DNA from: JBAOHV01 sp963714875
Lineage (GTDB): Bacteria > Actinomycetota > Acidimicrobiia > Acidimicrobiales > Microtrichaceae
Direction of reading: 5' to 3'
DNA: 64,000 nucleotides
NCBI GenBank assembly: GCA_963714875.1
Contig: CAVQQI010000010.1
Span: forward strand, 186,001 to 250,000
Shown piece by piece: positions 35,040-42,375 of the stretch. The notes beneath the pieces are model-generated. The model was given only the letters and a program-made list of their open reading frames with translations. It ran no database searches and was not told the DNA's origin. The translations under genes were made by a program, and so were the position numbers. Each line of letters starts with the position of its first letter. Position 1 is the first letter of the stretch.

Positions 35040-35807
35040 GTGGACCGCGTGCACCGGTGGTCCCATGCATCGATGGGCCGGCCGATGGTGCTCGACGTGT
35101 GCGGCGCGCTCCTGGTGGGCGCGCTGATGGGCGCGGGCGCCCAGGTGCTGTGGGACCCGGCGGGTGCAGTGCCCGGCGCGCCGGTGCAGGTCGCCGGCGC
35201 GGTGCTCGATCGCCCGAACCCGGTGCGCGACGACGTCGTCTCGGCCGCCGCTGCGGCTGCGGTGGTCGAGGTCGAGACCTTCGGCTGTGGGAGCCGGCGT
35301 CGGGCCAGCGCCACCCTGCTGCGTGACCGCAGCGGTCGGGCCCTGCTGCTGACCAACGCACATGTGGTCCGGGGCGCTGCGGTTGCAACGGTGACCTTCG
35401 GATCGGGCACGCAGCTCGAGGTGCCGGTGCTCGGCGCGGTCCCGGGGCGCGATGCCGCGCTGCTCGATCCGGCGCCGGTCACCGATGCCGGCGTGACGCC
35501 ACTCACGATCGGAGCGACAGCAGCGCTCGGCGACACCGTGACCGTCGCCGGACACCCCGGCGGGACGTTGCGCGTCGAGGCCGCGTCGGTGCAGGAGGTG
35601 CAGCGGCGCGCCGGGTACGGCTCGGCCTCGGACGTCCTGTTGATCGGGACCGAGGCCGAGGGAGGGCACTCCGGCGGGGCCGTGCTGGACGCGGACGGCT
35701 CGGTGGTCGGGTTGGTCGCGGCGCGCGATCCGGGCACCCGGCGCGTGGTCGCCTACCGGATCGATGACGTGCTGGCTCCCGCGACCGTGCGGATGCCCGC
35801 CTGCTGA
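35040..35807 (+). CDS. Trypsin-like serine protease (membrane-anchored)
   Basis: GTG 35040 starts a 255-residue protein with one N-terminal membrane segment (LDVCGALLVGALMGAGAQVL) followed by a chymotrypsin-fold domain. The catalytic triad is visible: His in LLLTNAHVVRG, Asp in PGRDAALLD, Ser in GTEAEGGHSGGAVLDADG. There is no PDZ domain, unlike HtrA/DegP. The catalytic domain should face outside. It follows meaB by 15 nt and may be co-transcribed, but a functional link is not obvious. Confidence 0.85.
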   Translation: MDRVHRWSHASMGRPMVLDVCGALLVGALMGAGAQVLWDPAGAVPGAPVQVAGAVLDRPNPVRDDVVSAAAAAAVVEVETFGCGSRRRASATLLRDRSGRALLLTNAHVVRGAAVATVTFGSGTQLEVPVLGAVPGRDAALLDPAPVTDAGVTPLTIGATAALGDTVTVAGHPGGTLRVEAASVQEVQRRAGYGSASDVLLIGTEAEGGHSGGAVLDADGSVVGLVAARDPGTRRVVAYRIDDVLAPATVRMPAC

Positions 35808-35836
35808 GACAGGTCCCCGTTCGGGCCGGATGTCCG

Positions 35837-35895
35837 CGACCCCGGCCGCCGCCCGGTCCTGCGTGTCGGGCGACCCCGGCCGTCGCCCGGTCCTG
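35837..35895. repeat. Two 25-bp near-identical direct repeats
   Basis: CGACCCCGGCCGCCGCCCGG with its following TCCTG occurs at 35837-35861 and, with one change (GTC for GCC), at 35871-35895, spaced 34 bp apart. It lies between the protease and sufR and is GC-rich enough to form structure. Confidence 0.65.
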
Positions 35896-35930
35896 ACGGT
35901 GTCGCCCTCGGCTCGGTCCGGTGCGAGCAG

Positions 35931-35936
35931 TACGCT
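35931..35936 (+). promoter_or_regulatory. -10 box of sufR (leaderless)
   Basis: TACGCT ends 6 nt before GTG 35943. Confidence 0.45.
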
Positions 35937-35942
35937 GGACCG

Positions 35943-36611
35943 GTGCCCAACTCCGAGCGCCGACTCGATCTGCTCAAGACGCTCGGTGACAACACGCGCT
36001 ACGCGATCTACCTCGAACTGGCGCGTGCACCCCAGCCCGTGGCCACCTCGGACGTCGCCGACTCGCTGGGGCTGCACCCCAACACCGTGCGGCCGCACCT
36101 GGAGCGCATGCTCGACGTGGGGCTGCTCGATGCCCGCCCCGACGCGAGGGGAGCGGTCGGACGCCCGCAGAAGCTCTACAGCCTGGCAGCCGACGCGCCG
36201 TCGCTGGGGCTGGAACCCCCGGTGTTCCCGATGCTCGCGCGGATGCTGCTGTCGATGGCTGCCGACGCCGGGATCGACGGCGATGCCGCTGCGGACGCTG
36301 GACGGGACGAGGGGCGCCGGATCGCACATCGGAGCTCGCGCGCCGCGCCGTGCGTCGATGCAGCCATGCGCATGCTCGACGACCTGGGTTTCGACCCCGC
36401 CCGGGTCGACGACGAGGACGAGCACATCTCGACCGTCGCGTTCAGCCACTGCCCGTTCGCCGAGATGGCCGAGGCGCAGCCCGAGCTGGTCTGCTCGCTG
36501 CACCGGGGACTGCTCGAAGGATTCGTGGACGAACTGGGCGGAGCGACGGTGGTGTCCTTCAGCGACCTCGCGGACCGTACGCCCTGCAGCTCCCAGATCG
36601 CCGTGGGCTGA
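35943..36611 (+). CDS. sufR: SufR-like Fe-S cluster-binding transcriptional regulator
   Basis: A 222-residue winged-helix regulator: HTH LKTLGDNTRYAIYLELA, ATSDVADSLGLHPNTVRPHLERM, wing GRPQKLYSL. The C-terminal domain contains Cys170 (SHCPFAEMAE), Cys184 (ELVCSLHRGLLEG) and Cys215 (TPCSS), a spacing close to the cluster ligands of actinobacterial SufR, which represses the suf Fe-S assembly genes. Here no suf operon follows; a single A-type carrier gene lies 83 nt downstream, making it the probable local target. Confidence 0.85.
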   Translation: MPNSERRLDLLKTLGDNTRYAIYLELARAPQPVATSDVADSLGLHPNTVRPHLERMLDVGLLDARPDARGAVGRPQKLYSLAADAPSLGLEPPVFPMLARMLLSMAADAGIDGDAAADAGRDEGRRIAHRSSRAAPCVDAAMRMLDDLGFDPARVDDEDEHISTVAFSHCPFAEMAEAQPELVCSLHRGLLEGFVDELGGATVVSFSDLADRTPCSSQIAVG

Positions 36612-36629
36612 CCCGAATCCTCGGTGCTC

Positions 36630-36657
36630 TTGTTCTCACGGCGAACACCGGTACAAT
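36630..36657 (+). promoter_or_regulatory. Promoter and inverted repeat upstream of the A-type carrier gene
   Basis: -35 TTGTTC (36630-36635), 16 nt, -10 TACAAT (36652-36657). An inverted repeat TGTTC-N7-GAACA (36631-36647) overlaps the -35, a likely operator; SufR is the nearest candidate. Transcript leader of about 30 nt with GGAGGAA before the ATG. Confidence 0.6.
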
Positions 36658-36694
36658 TCAGGTCGACCGTGCAGGAACGCCTGGAGGAACCGCA

Positions 36695-37015
36695 ATGATC
36701 ACAGTGACCGACAGTGCAGCCGACAAGGTTCGTCAGCTCATCACCGCCGAGGGCGACGACGCCCTGGCGCTGCGGGTGGCCGTGCGGCCCGGTGGCTGCA
36801 GCGGCTTCTCCTACGAGATGTTCTTCGACAGCGACGTGGCCACCGACGATGTCACGACGGACCACGGCGGCGTGCGGGTCATCGTCGACCCGTCCTCGGC
36901 ACAACTCCTGACCGGGGCGACCTTGGACTACAAGGACGGCCTCGACCAGTCGGGCTTCGCCATCACCAACCCCAACGCCCAGCGCACCTGCGGGTGCGGG
37001 CAGTCCTTCAGCTGA
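36695..37015 (+). CDS. erpA: A-type Fe-S cluster carrier protein (ErpA/IscA family)
   Basis: A 106-residue carrier that accepts Fe-S clusters from the assembly scaffold and passes them to apo-enzymes. The three cluster ligands are Cys35 (RPGGCSGFSYEM), Cys99 and Cys101 (QRTCGCGQSF). The family motif D..S...L.GATLDY, GFAITNPNA is intact. CTGGAGGAA lies about 6 nt before the ATG, one of the clearest ribosome binding sites in the window. With SufR upstream this forms an Fe-S homeostasis pair. Confidence 0.93.
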   Translation: MITVTDSAADKVRQLITAEGDDALALRVAVRPGGCSGFSYEMFFDSDVATDDVTTDHGGVRVIVDPSSAQLLTGATLDYKDGLDQSGFAITNPNAQRTCGCGQSFS

Positions 37016-37143
37016 CCCCGGGTCCTGCTCGGGACCTGACCGGCAGTACCGACCGACGGTCGTCGTCCTCGGACGGCGACCGTTGTCGCGTTCGGACAAC
37101 GGTTGGCGTTCAGACGGCGGCGGTGTCAGACGGCGGCTGATGT

Positions 37144-38121
37144 TCAGACGGCGAGGGCCAGCATCTCGGCCATCTCGCCGCGGTCGACGACGATGTCGCC
37201 GCGTGCGACCAGCAGTCCTGCGGAGTCGGCCACGAACAGGCTCGGCTCCCACCCCATGTTGTAGGTGTCGGGCAGTGGCGCGAGCGACGCCTGGGACAGG
37301 TCGGGCACGCCCTTGGGGTTCTTGTAGACCTCGGAGTGGATGACGATCAGGTCCTCGCGACCGCCGGCTTCCTCGACGAGCAGGTCGAGGATCGGGCCGC
37401 AGGCGGTGGTCTGGCAGTACGCGGGGGTGGCCAGCAGCACCACCACGGGGCGGCCGGTGCCGACAACGCTCGCCAGGTCGACCTGGTGGAACGGGCACTG
37501 GGGCGACGCGGTGCAGATGGGGTCGACCTCGAGGGTCTGGCCCGGGATCGGTGTGCCGGCCGAGGGCAGCGGAGACCCGACCAGCGGTTGTTCGATCTCC
37601 TCGGCCGGGAAGATCTGCACCTGGGAGTTCAACGTCGTGTCGCCGAACGACGCATCGATGTCGTACAGCCCGGGGCGCTCGAACGTCGTCGTCAGCGGGA
37701 GGTACGGCCGCGGCACACCGTCGGCCCTCGGGGCGACCTCGATGGGTTCGCCGACCTGTTCGCCGTCGAAGCTCACGGTGAAGCGGACCGGTCCGTCGAT
37801 CGTGGCGACGGGGATGCCCTCGGCGTCGATGAACGTGTAGGGCAACCTCGACGGGGCTCCGGCGGCGGCGAAGGCGATGTCCCTGGGGAACAGCGCCTGG
37901 AGCTGGCGGTCCGGGCCTGCGCTGACACCATCGGCAACGGTGTCGCTCTCGCTGCTGCAGGCCAGGGCCAGTCCGCCCAGGGCCAACATCCCGACGCCTC
38001 CCGCGCCGCGTCGCAGCAGCGCTCGGCGGTTCAGCAGCTGTGGGTCCGTGGCGCGATGAGCGGAGCGGGCGAGTCGATCGGACACGGCGGCGACGCTACT
38101 TGGAGCGGGGCTCGGAGCCAC
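37144..38121 (-). CDS. Tat-exported lipoprotein with thioredoxin-like domain
   Basis: The signal region contains twin arginines and a lipobox (NRRALLRRGAGGVGMLALGG then LALAC). The mature protein has an Ig-like region (GPVRFTVSFDGEQVGEPIEV, FERPGLYDIDASFGD) and a C-terminal thioredoxin-fold segment (RPVVVLLATPAYCQTTACGP, LIVIHSEVYKNPKG, WEPSLFVADSAGLLVARGD). The cysteine spacing C-x4-C is not the classical CxxC, so redox activity is uncertain. ATG 38121 is the longest start; GTG 38085 is also possible. It diverges from the RidA gene. A cell-surface redox or SCO-like role is plausible. Confidence 0.75.
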   Translation of the reverse strand: MAPSPAPSSVAAVSDRLARSAHRATDPQLLNRRALLRRGAGGVGMLALGGLALACSSESDTVADGVSAGPDRQLQALFPRDIAFAAAGAPSRLPYTFIDAEGIPVATIDGPVRFTVSFDGEQVGEPIEVAPRADGVPRPYLPLTTTFERPGLYDIDASFGDTTLNSQVQIFPAEEIEQPLVGSPLPSAGTPIPGQTLEVDPICTASPQCPFHQVDLASVVGTGRPVVVLLATPAYCQTTACGPILDLLVEEAGGREDLIVIHSEVYKNPKGVPDLSQASLAPLPDTYNMGWEPSLFVADSAGLLVARGDIVVDRGEMAEMLALAV

Positions 38122-38172
38122 ATCGCTGCACGGCTACGCTCAGCGCGGTCTCAGCGACCAGGGAGCCCCGCC

Positions 38173-38514
38173 ATGTCCTCACTGCCCTACACGCCGCTCT
38201 ACCGCGCCGGTGACTGGGCGTGCATCTCCGGACAGATCGGGATGGACGACGGCGGCGTCGTCGACGGATTCGAGGCGCAGCTGCGCCAGATCTTCGCCAA
38301 CCTCGAACGACTGCTCGCCGACAACGGCGTCACTCGTACCCAGATCGCCAGGATCACCGTGTTCCTGGTCGACATGGCGGACTACGCGACGCTCAACGAG
38401 ATCTACCTGGAGTGGTTCGGCGACCACCGCCCCGCCCGGACCGCGGTCGCAGTCAAGGAGCTGCCCTTCGGCGCCCGGGTCGAGCTGGAGGGCTGGGCGT
38501 ACCTGGGCGCCTGA
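38173..38514 (+). CDS. RidA family enamine/imine deaminase
   Basis: A 113-residue protein of the RidA/YjgF family, which hydrolyses reactive enamines made by PLP enzymes. Motifs: YTPLYRAGDWACISGQIGMDD, QLRQIFANLERLLADNG, ARITVFLVDMADYATLNEIY, and the active-site Arg in HRPARTAVAVKELPFGARVELE. GGGAG lies before ATG 38173; the longer open frame is antisense to the lipoprotein. It is likely a cytoplasmic trimer, with the substrate undetermined. Confidence 0.88.
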   Translation: MSSLPYTPLYRAGDWACISGQIGMDDGGVVDGFEAQLRQIFANLERLLADNGVTRTQIARITVFLVDMADYATLNEIYLEWFGDHRPARTAVAVKELPFGARVELEGWAYLGA

Positions 38515-38621
38515 CGCGTCGTGACGGAGTCCGGCTGTTCGGCGGCAGGATCCTTCGCGAGTCGTCGGTGCGAGGACCGCGAGGGTGGCCGGATCGGCGG
38601 CGTTGCGGCAGACTGGATGCC

Positions 38622-38780
38622 ATGCTCGGACCGATCCTGATCGTCGTCGCCCTGCTGGTCGTGCTGCCGCTGTCGTTCTTCCTGATCGGCACGATCCTGT
38701 CGGTGCTGCTGGGTCACACCCTGCGCAAAGAGGGCGAGTACATGAACGAGGGCAGCGAGCTCATCGAGCTCAACACCTGA
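38622..38780 (+). CDS. Small single-pass membrane protein (52 aa)
   Basis: ATG 38622 gives a short protein with one strong hydrophobic helix (LGPILIVVALLVVLPLSFFL continuing to about residue 30) and a polar tail ending in acidic residues (EGEYMNEGSELIELNT). A CAGACT box lies 7 nt upstream, matching the leaderless pattern seen elsewhere, although it is not a perfect TAnnnT. No family is recognised. The region from here to 38908 has no gene. Confidence 0.6.
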   Translation: MLGPILIVVALLVVLPLSFFLIGTILSVLLGHTLRKEGEYMNEGSELIELNT

Positions 38781-38908
38781 CCGGATCTGCCTCGGCCGCC
38801 GTCGCCCGCATCTCACGTCGACGTCAAGATCTCGCCCAGGCAGACCCGAACCAGGGGCGGGAGTGCGTGCTGGGGCTCGCATCAGCGCCCCCGGTTCGCA
38901 TCCCTCGG

Positions 38909-39580
38909 TCAGCTGGACCAGCGTGACTCGCCGAACTTGTAGCCGACCGACCGCACGGTCTGGATCAGCCCGGCGTGTTCCTCGCCCAGCTTCGCCCGCA
39001 GCCGTCGCACGTGGACGTCCACGGTGCGGGCCCCGCCGTAGTACTCGTAGCCCCAGACCCTGCTGAGCAGGGTCTCGCGGGTGAAGACCCTGCCCGGGTT
39101 CGAGGACAGGAACTTCAACAGCTCGTACTCCATGTAGGTCAGGTCGAGCGGACGCCGTTCGATCGACGCCTGGTAGGTCTCGACGTTGAGCACCAGGTCC
39201 TCGTACTCGATGATCTCCGGTCCCGTCTCGATGCCCGGCTCGGCCGCGAGCAGGTGGCGGATCCGCGCCTCGACCTCGGAGGGGTGGAACGGCGTCACGC
39301 AGAAGTCGTCGAACGTGTCGTGGCGCCCGTCGAGGTCGCCGAGCTGGGTTCCACGGACCAACAACAGCAGCGGCGCCACGGCCAGGTCGCCGCGGCGCAG
39401 CGTCCGCGCCATGGCGAAGGCACCCTCGGGAGCCTGGTCCGCCGCCACGATCGCACCGGACCACACCCCGTCCCGCGCGCCGGCCTCGTCGCCGACGGCG
39501 CTCCAGGGCAGCCCCGACATGTCGAGCACCCTCACCAGGTCCGGCGGGGGTGGGTCGGGCCAGATCAACAGTGGCTGCAC
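38909..39580 (-). CDS. glnR: GlnR-like OmpR family nitrogen regulator
   Basis: A 223-residue OmpR-type protein. The C-terminal winged helix matches actinobacterial GlnR closely: PLDLTYMEYELLKFLSSNPG, VFTRETLLSRVWGYEYYGG, ARTVDVHVRRLRAKLGEEH and IQTVRSVGYKFG. The N-terminal receiver is degenerate, with no acidic pair or clear phospho-acceptor Asp, like GlnR proteins that work without a kinase. It lies 7 nt downstream of glnA on the same strand. GlnR controls nitrogen genes such as glnA and glnII, both adjacent here. Confidence 0.88.
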   Translation of the reverse strand: MQPLLIWPDPPPPDLVRVLDMSGLPWSAVGDEAGARDGVWSGAIVAADQAPEGAFAMARTLRRGDLAVAPLLLLVRGTQLGDLDGRHDTFDDFCVTPFHPSEVEARIRHLLAAEPGIETGPEIIEYEDLVLNVETYQASIERRPLDLTYMEYELLKFLSSNPGRVFTRETLLSRVWGYEYYGGARTVDVHVRRLRAKLGEEHAGLIQTVRSVGYKFGESRWSS

Positions 39581-39587
39581 GGCAGGG

Positions 39588-40934
39588 TCACCAAGCCCTC
39601 AGGTAGCGATGCAGTTCGTAGCTGCTGACGTGGGTGCGGTAGCCGGCCCACTCCGCACGCTTGTTGCGCAGGAACCACTCGAAGATGTGCTCGCCCAGCG
39701 CTTCGCGCACCAGTTCGGAGTGCTCCATCTCGTCGAGTGCGGTGGACAGGTTCGTCGGCAGCAGCGTGGTGTCGCTGCTGCGTCGCTCCGCCTCCGAGGT
39801 GTTGAACAGGTTGACCGTCGCCTCCGGCGGCAGCTCGTAGCCCTCGGCGACGCCCTTCAGGCCGGCGGCGAGGAGCACCGAGAACGCCAGGTACGGGTTG
39901 GTCGCCGGGTCGAGCGCCCGGTACTCCAGCCGCGTGCCGGCCGCCTCCTTGGTGCGCTTCGGCACCGGGATCCGCACCAGCGCCGAGCGGTTGTTGCGTG
40001 CCCAGGAGATGTGCACGGGCGCCTCGTACCCGGCCACCAGCCGCTTGTAGGAGTTGATCAGCTGGTTGGTCACTGCGGTCATCTCCGCCGCGTGGCGGAG
40101 CAGCCCTGCGATGAAGCCCTTCGCCGTGGCCGACAGGCCGTACTCGTCGTCGGGGTCGTGGAACGCGTTGTCGTCGCCGCGCCACAGCGACAGGTGGGTG
40201 TGCATCCCCGAGCCCTGCACGCCCTCGATCGGCTTGGGCATGAACGTGGCGTGCACCCCCGACGCCATCGCCACCTCTCGCACGATCATCCGCAGCGCCA
40301 TCAGGTTGTCGGCCATCCCGAGCCCGTCGGTGTAGCGCAGATCGATCTCGTGCTGGGACGGAGCGTCCTCGTGGAAGGAGTACTCGACGGGGATGCCCGT
40401 GGCCTCGAGACGCTGGATGGTCCGGCGGCGGATGTCGGAGCACTCGTCGTAGGTGGTCAGGTCGAAGTAGCTGGCCTGGTCGAGCGGCTGGGGTGCCACG
40501 GTGGGGTCGTCGCTGCCCAGGTAGAAGAACTCGACCTCGGGTGCGGCCATGAACTGGAAGCCGCGCTCGGCGGCGACTCCCAGGTTGCGCTTGAGGACCT
40601 GTCGGGGATCGCCCTCGAACGGGGTCCCGTCCAGGTTCGCGATGTCGCAGAAGATGCGTGCAGTGAGCTCGTCGCCGTCCGTGCCGGGCATCAGCTGGAA
40701 GGAGTCCGGGTCCGGCAGCGCCAGCACGTCGCTCTCCTGGACCCTGCTGAAGCCGTCGATCGCCGATCCGTCGAACTGCACACCCTCGTCGAACGCGGAG
40801 TCCAGCTCGACCGGAGAGATCGCGACGGACTTGATCTGGCCGAGCACGTCGGTGAACCAGAGTCGGATCAGGCGGACGCGTCGTTCCTCGACGGTCCGCA
40901 GCACGTAGTCCTGCTGGTGGTCCATGGGCTCCAT
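39588..40934 (-). CDS. glnA: Glutamine synthetase, type I (GlnA)
   Basis: Makes glutamine from glutamate, ammonia and ATP. The beta-grasp domain (RLIRLWFTDVLGQIKSVAIS, EGVQFDGSAIDGF) and catalytic domain (APEVEFFYL, HEDAPSQHEIDLRY, VHATFMPKPIEGVQGSGMHTH, RLEYRALDPATNPYLAFSVLL) are complete. The usual adenylylation motif NLY near residue 390 is absent (VNLFNTSEAERR), so control by GlnE adenylylation is unlikely; this resembles GlnA2-type enzymes of about 446 residues. The ATG at 40934 or the one 9 nt inside could be used. Confidence 0.93.
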   Translation of the reverse strand: MEPMDHQQDYVLRTVEERRVRLIRLWFTDVLGQIKSVAISPVELDSAFDEGVQFDGSAIDGFSRVQESDVLALPDPDSFQLMPGTDGDELTARIFCDIANLDGTPFEGDPRQVLKRNLGVAAERGFQFMAAPEVEFFYLGSDDPTVAPQPLDQASYFDLTTYDECSDIRRRTIQRLEATGIPVEYSFHEDAPSQHEIDLRYTDGLGMADNLMALRMIVREVAMASGVHATFMPKPIEGVQGSGMHTHLSLWRGDDNAFHDPDDEYGLSATAKGFIAGLLRHAAEMTAVTNQLINSYKRLVAGYEAPVHISWARNNRSALVRIPVPKRTKEAAGTRLEYRALDPATNPYLAFSVLLAAGLKGVAEGYELPPEATVNLFNTSEAERRSSDTTLLPTNLSTALDEMEHSELVREALGEHIFEWFLRNKRAEWAGYRTHVSSYELHRYLRAW

Positions 40935-41008
40935 CCTGCCACTGGCGTCTGCTCGGCGAGGTGTGTGGTACCAGTCCGTCGCCCCGGCGGCGAGTTCGCG
41001 ACGATCGA

Positions 41009-41025
41009 GTTCACACGCCGTTCAC
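41009..41025 (+). promoter_or_regulatory. Possible GlnR-type operator between glnA and glnII
   Basis: Two GTTCAC direct repeats (41009-41014 and 41020-41025) lie one helical turn apart in the 270-bp region between the divergent glutamine synthetase genes. On the other strand they read GTGAAC twice, loosely like the GlnR boxes (gTnAC and GaAAC types). A further GTGAC lies at 41041. The match is weak. Confidence 0.3.
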
Positions 41026-41204
41026 AATCGGGCAACGGTCGTGACACGGCTCCGCGACACAGTTCACCCCGTTCGCAGGGCGGGCGCCGACGGCGTCAGA
41101 TCTGCGGCAGTCGTGCACCGGACTCTACGGTGCAGGGCACACCACCAACCGGACCTCGACCCCCCTCGGGTTCCGGCGACCAAACACTCGAAGGGTGATT
41201 CCAC

Positions 41205-42224
41205 GTGGCGTATCGGGCTGAGTACATCTGGATCGACGGCAATGAACCTGTGCCGAACATGAGGTCCAAGACCAAGATCATGGAGGACGGCAAGGAGCCG
41301 GGCATCTGGGGTTTCGACGGTTCGTCGACCAACCAGGCCGAGGGTCACGACTCAGATCGTGTGCTCAAGCCCGTCTACACCTGCCCTGACCCCACCCGCG
41401 ATCCCGGCGACGTGCTGGTGCTCTGCGAGGTCCTGATGCCGGAGACCATGGAGCCGCACGAGTCCAACAAGCGTGCGCTGCTCGTGCCGGTCGCCGAGAA
41501 GTTCGCGGCGCACGAGTCGTGGTTCGGCATCGAGCAGGAGTACACGTTCTTCCAGGAGGGTCGTCCGCTCGGGTGGCCGGAGCCGGCGTACCACTACCCC
41601 GCTCCGCAGGGCCCGTACTACTGCGGCGTCGGCGCGGTGGAGATCGCCGGTCGGCAGATCGTCGAGGCGCACACCGAGGCCTGCATGCGTGCCGGCATCG
41701 GCATCTCGGGCACCAACGCCGAGGTCATGCTCGGCCAGTGGGAGTTCCAGGTCGGCCCGCTCGGCCCCCTCGAGATCAGCGACCAGCTGTGGATGGCCCG
41801 CTACCTGCTGTACCGCATCGCCGAGGACTTCAACGTCAACGCCTCCATCTCGGCCAAGCCGATCCAGGGTGACTGGAACGGGGCTGGTGCGCACACCAAC
41901 TTCTCCACCAACCGCATGCGCGAGGAGTACGACGCGATCATCGCGGCGTGCGAGGCGATCGGCGCCCCGGGCAAGGTCGAGGAGCACCTCGAGGGCTACG
42001 GCCACGGCTCCGAGGAGCGTCTCACCGGCCTGCACGAGACGGCGCACTTCTCGCAGTACCGCTACGGCGTGTCCGACCGCGGTGCGTCGGTGCGCATCCC
42101 GTGGCAGGTCGCCCAGGACGGCAAGGGCTACATCGAGGATCGTCGCCCGAACGCCAACATCGACCCGTACGTCGTCACCCGGTTGATCGTCAACACCGTG
42201 TGTTCGGCCATCGAGCCGCTCTGA
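41205..42224 (+). CDS. glnII: Glutamine synthetase, type II (eukaryotic-like)
   Basis: A 339-residue GSII enzyme, typical of Streptomyces and rhizobia. Motifs: YIWIDGNEPVPNMRSKTKIM, WGFDGSSTNQAEGHDSD, FGIEQEYTFFQEGRPLGWP, GTNAEVMLGQWEFQVGP, SAKPIQGDWNGAGAHTNFS, HETAHFSQYRYGVSDRGASV. It starts GTG 41205 with GAAGGGTG upstream. It is not subject to adenylylation and is usually induced under nitrogen limitation. It is divergent from glnA-glnR, so one operator region could serve both. Confidence 0.95.
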   Translation: MAYRAEYIWIDGNEPVPNMRSKTKIMEDGKEPGIWGFDGSSTNQAEGHDSDRVLKPVYTCPDPTRDPGDVLVLCEVLMPETMEPHESNKRALLVPVAEKFAAHESWFGIEQEYTFFQEGRPLGWPEPAYHYPAPQGPYYCGVGAVEIAGRQIVEAHTEACMRAGIGISGTNAEVMLGQWEFQVGPLGPLEISDQLWMARYLLYRIAEDFNVNASISAKPIQGDWNGAGAHTNFSTNRMREEYDAIIAACEAIGAPGKVEEHLEGYGHGSEERLTGLHETAHFSQYRYGVSDRGASVRIPWQVAQDGKGYIEDRRPNANIDPYVVTRLIVNTVCSAIEPL

Positions 42225-42361
42225 GCGGCCCTCGGGCGTTCACCTCGGCCGACGTGCCGGGAACAGCACCGAACCCCGACCGGTGCGTCGTGTGGGCTCC
42301 GGCCCTCGCGGCGCACCGGTGTCGCGTCCGGGGTCCGGGCCGGCCGGCTCGGGTCGCCCGG

Positions 42362-42367
42362 TACGAT
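42362..42367 (+). promoter_or_regulatory. -10 box of nadE (leaderless)
   Basis: TACGAT ends 8 nt before ATG 42376 and fixes that start. Confidence 0.45.
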
Positions 42368-42375
42368 CACCGCCG

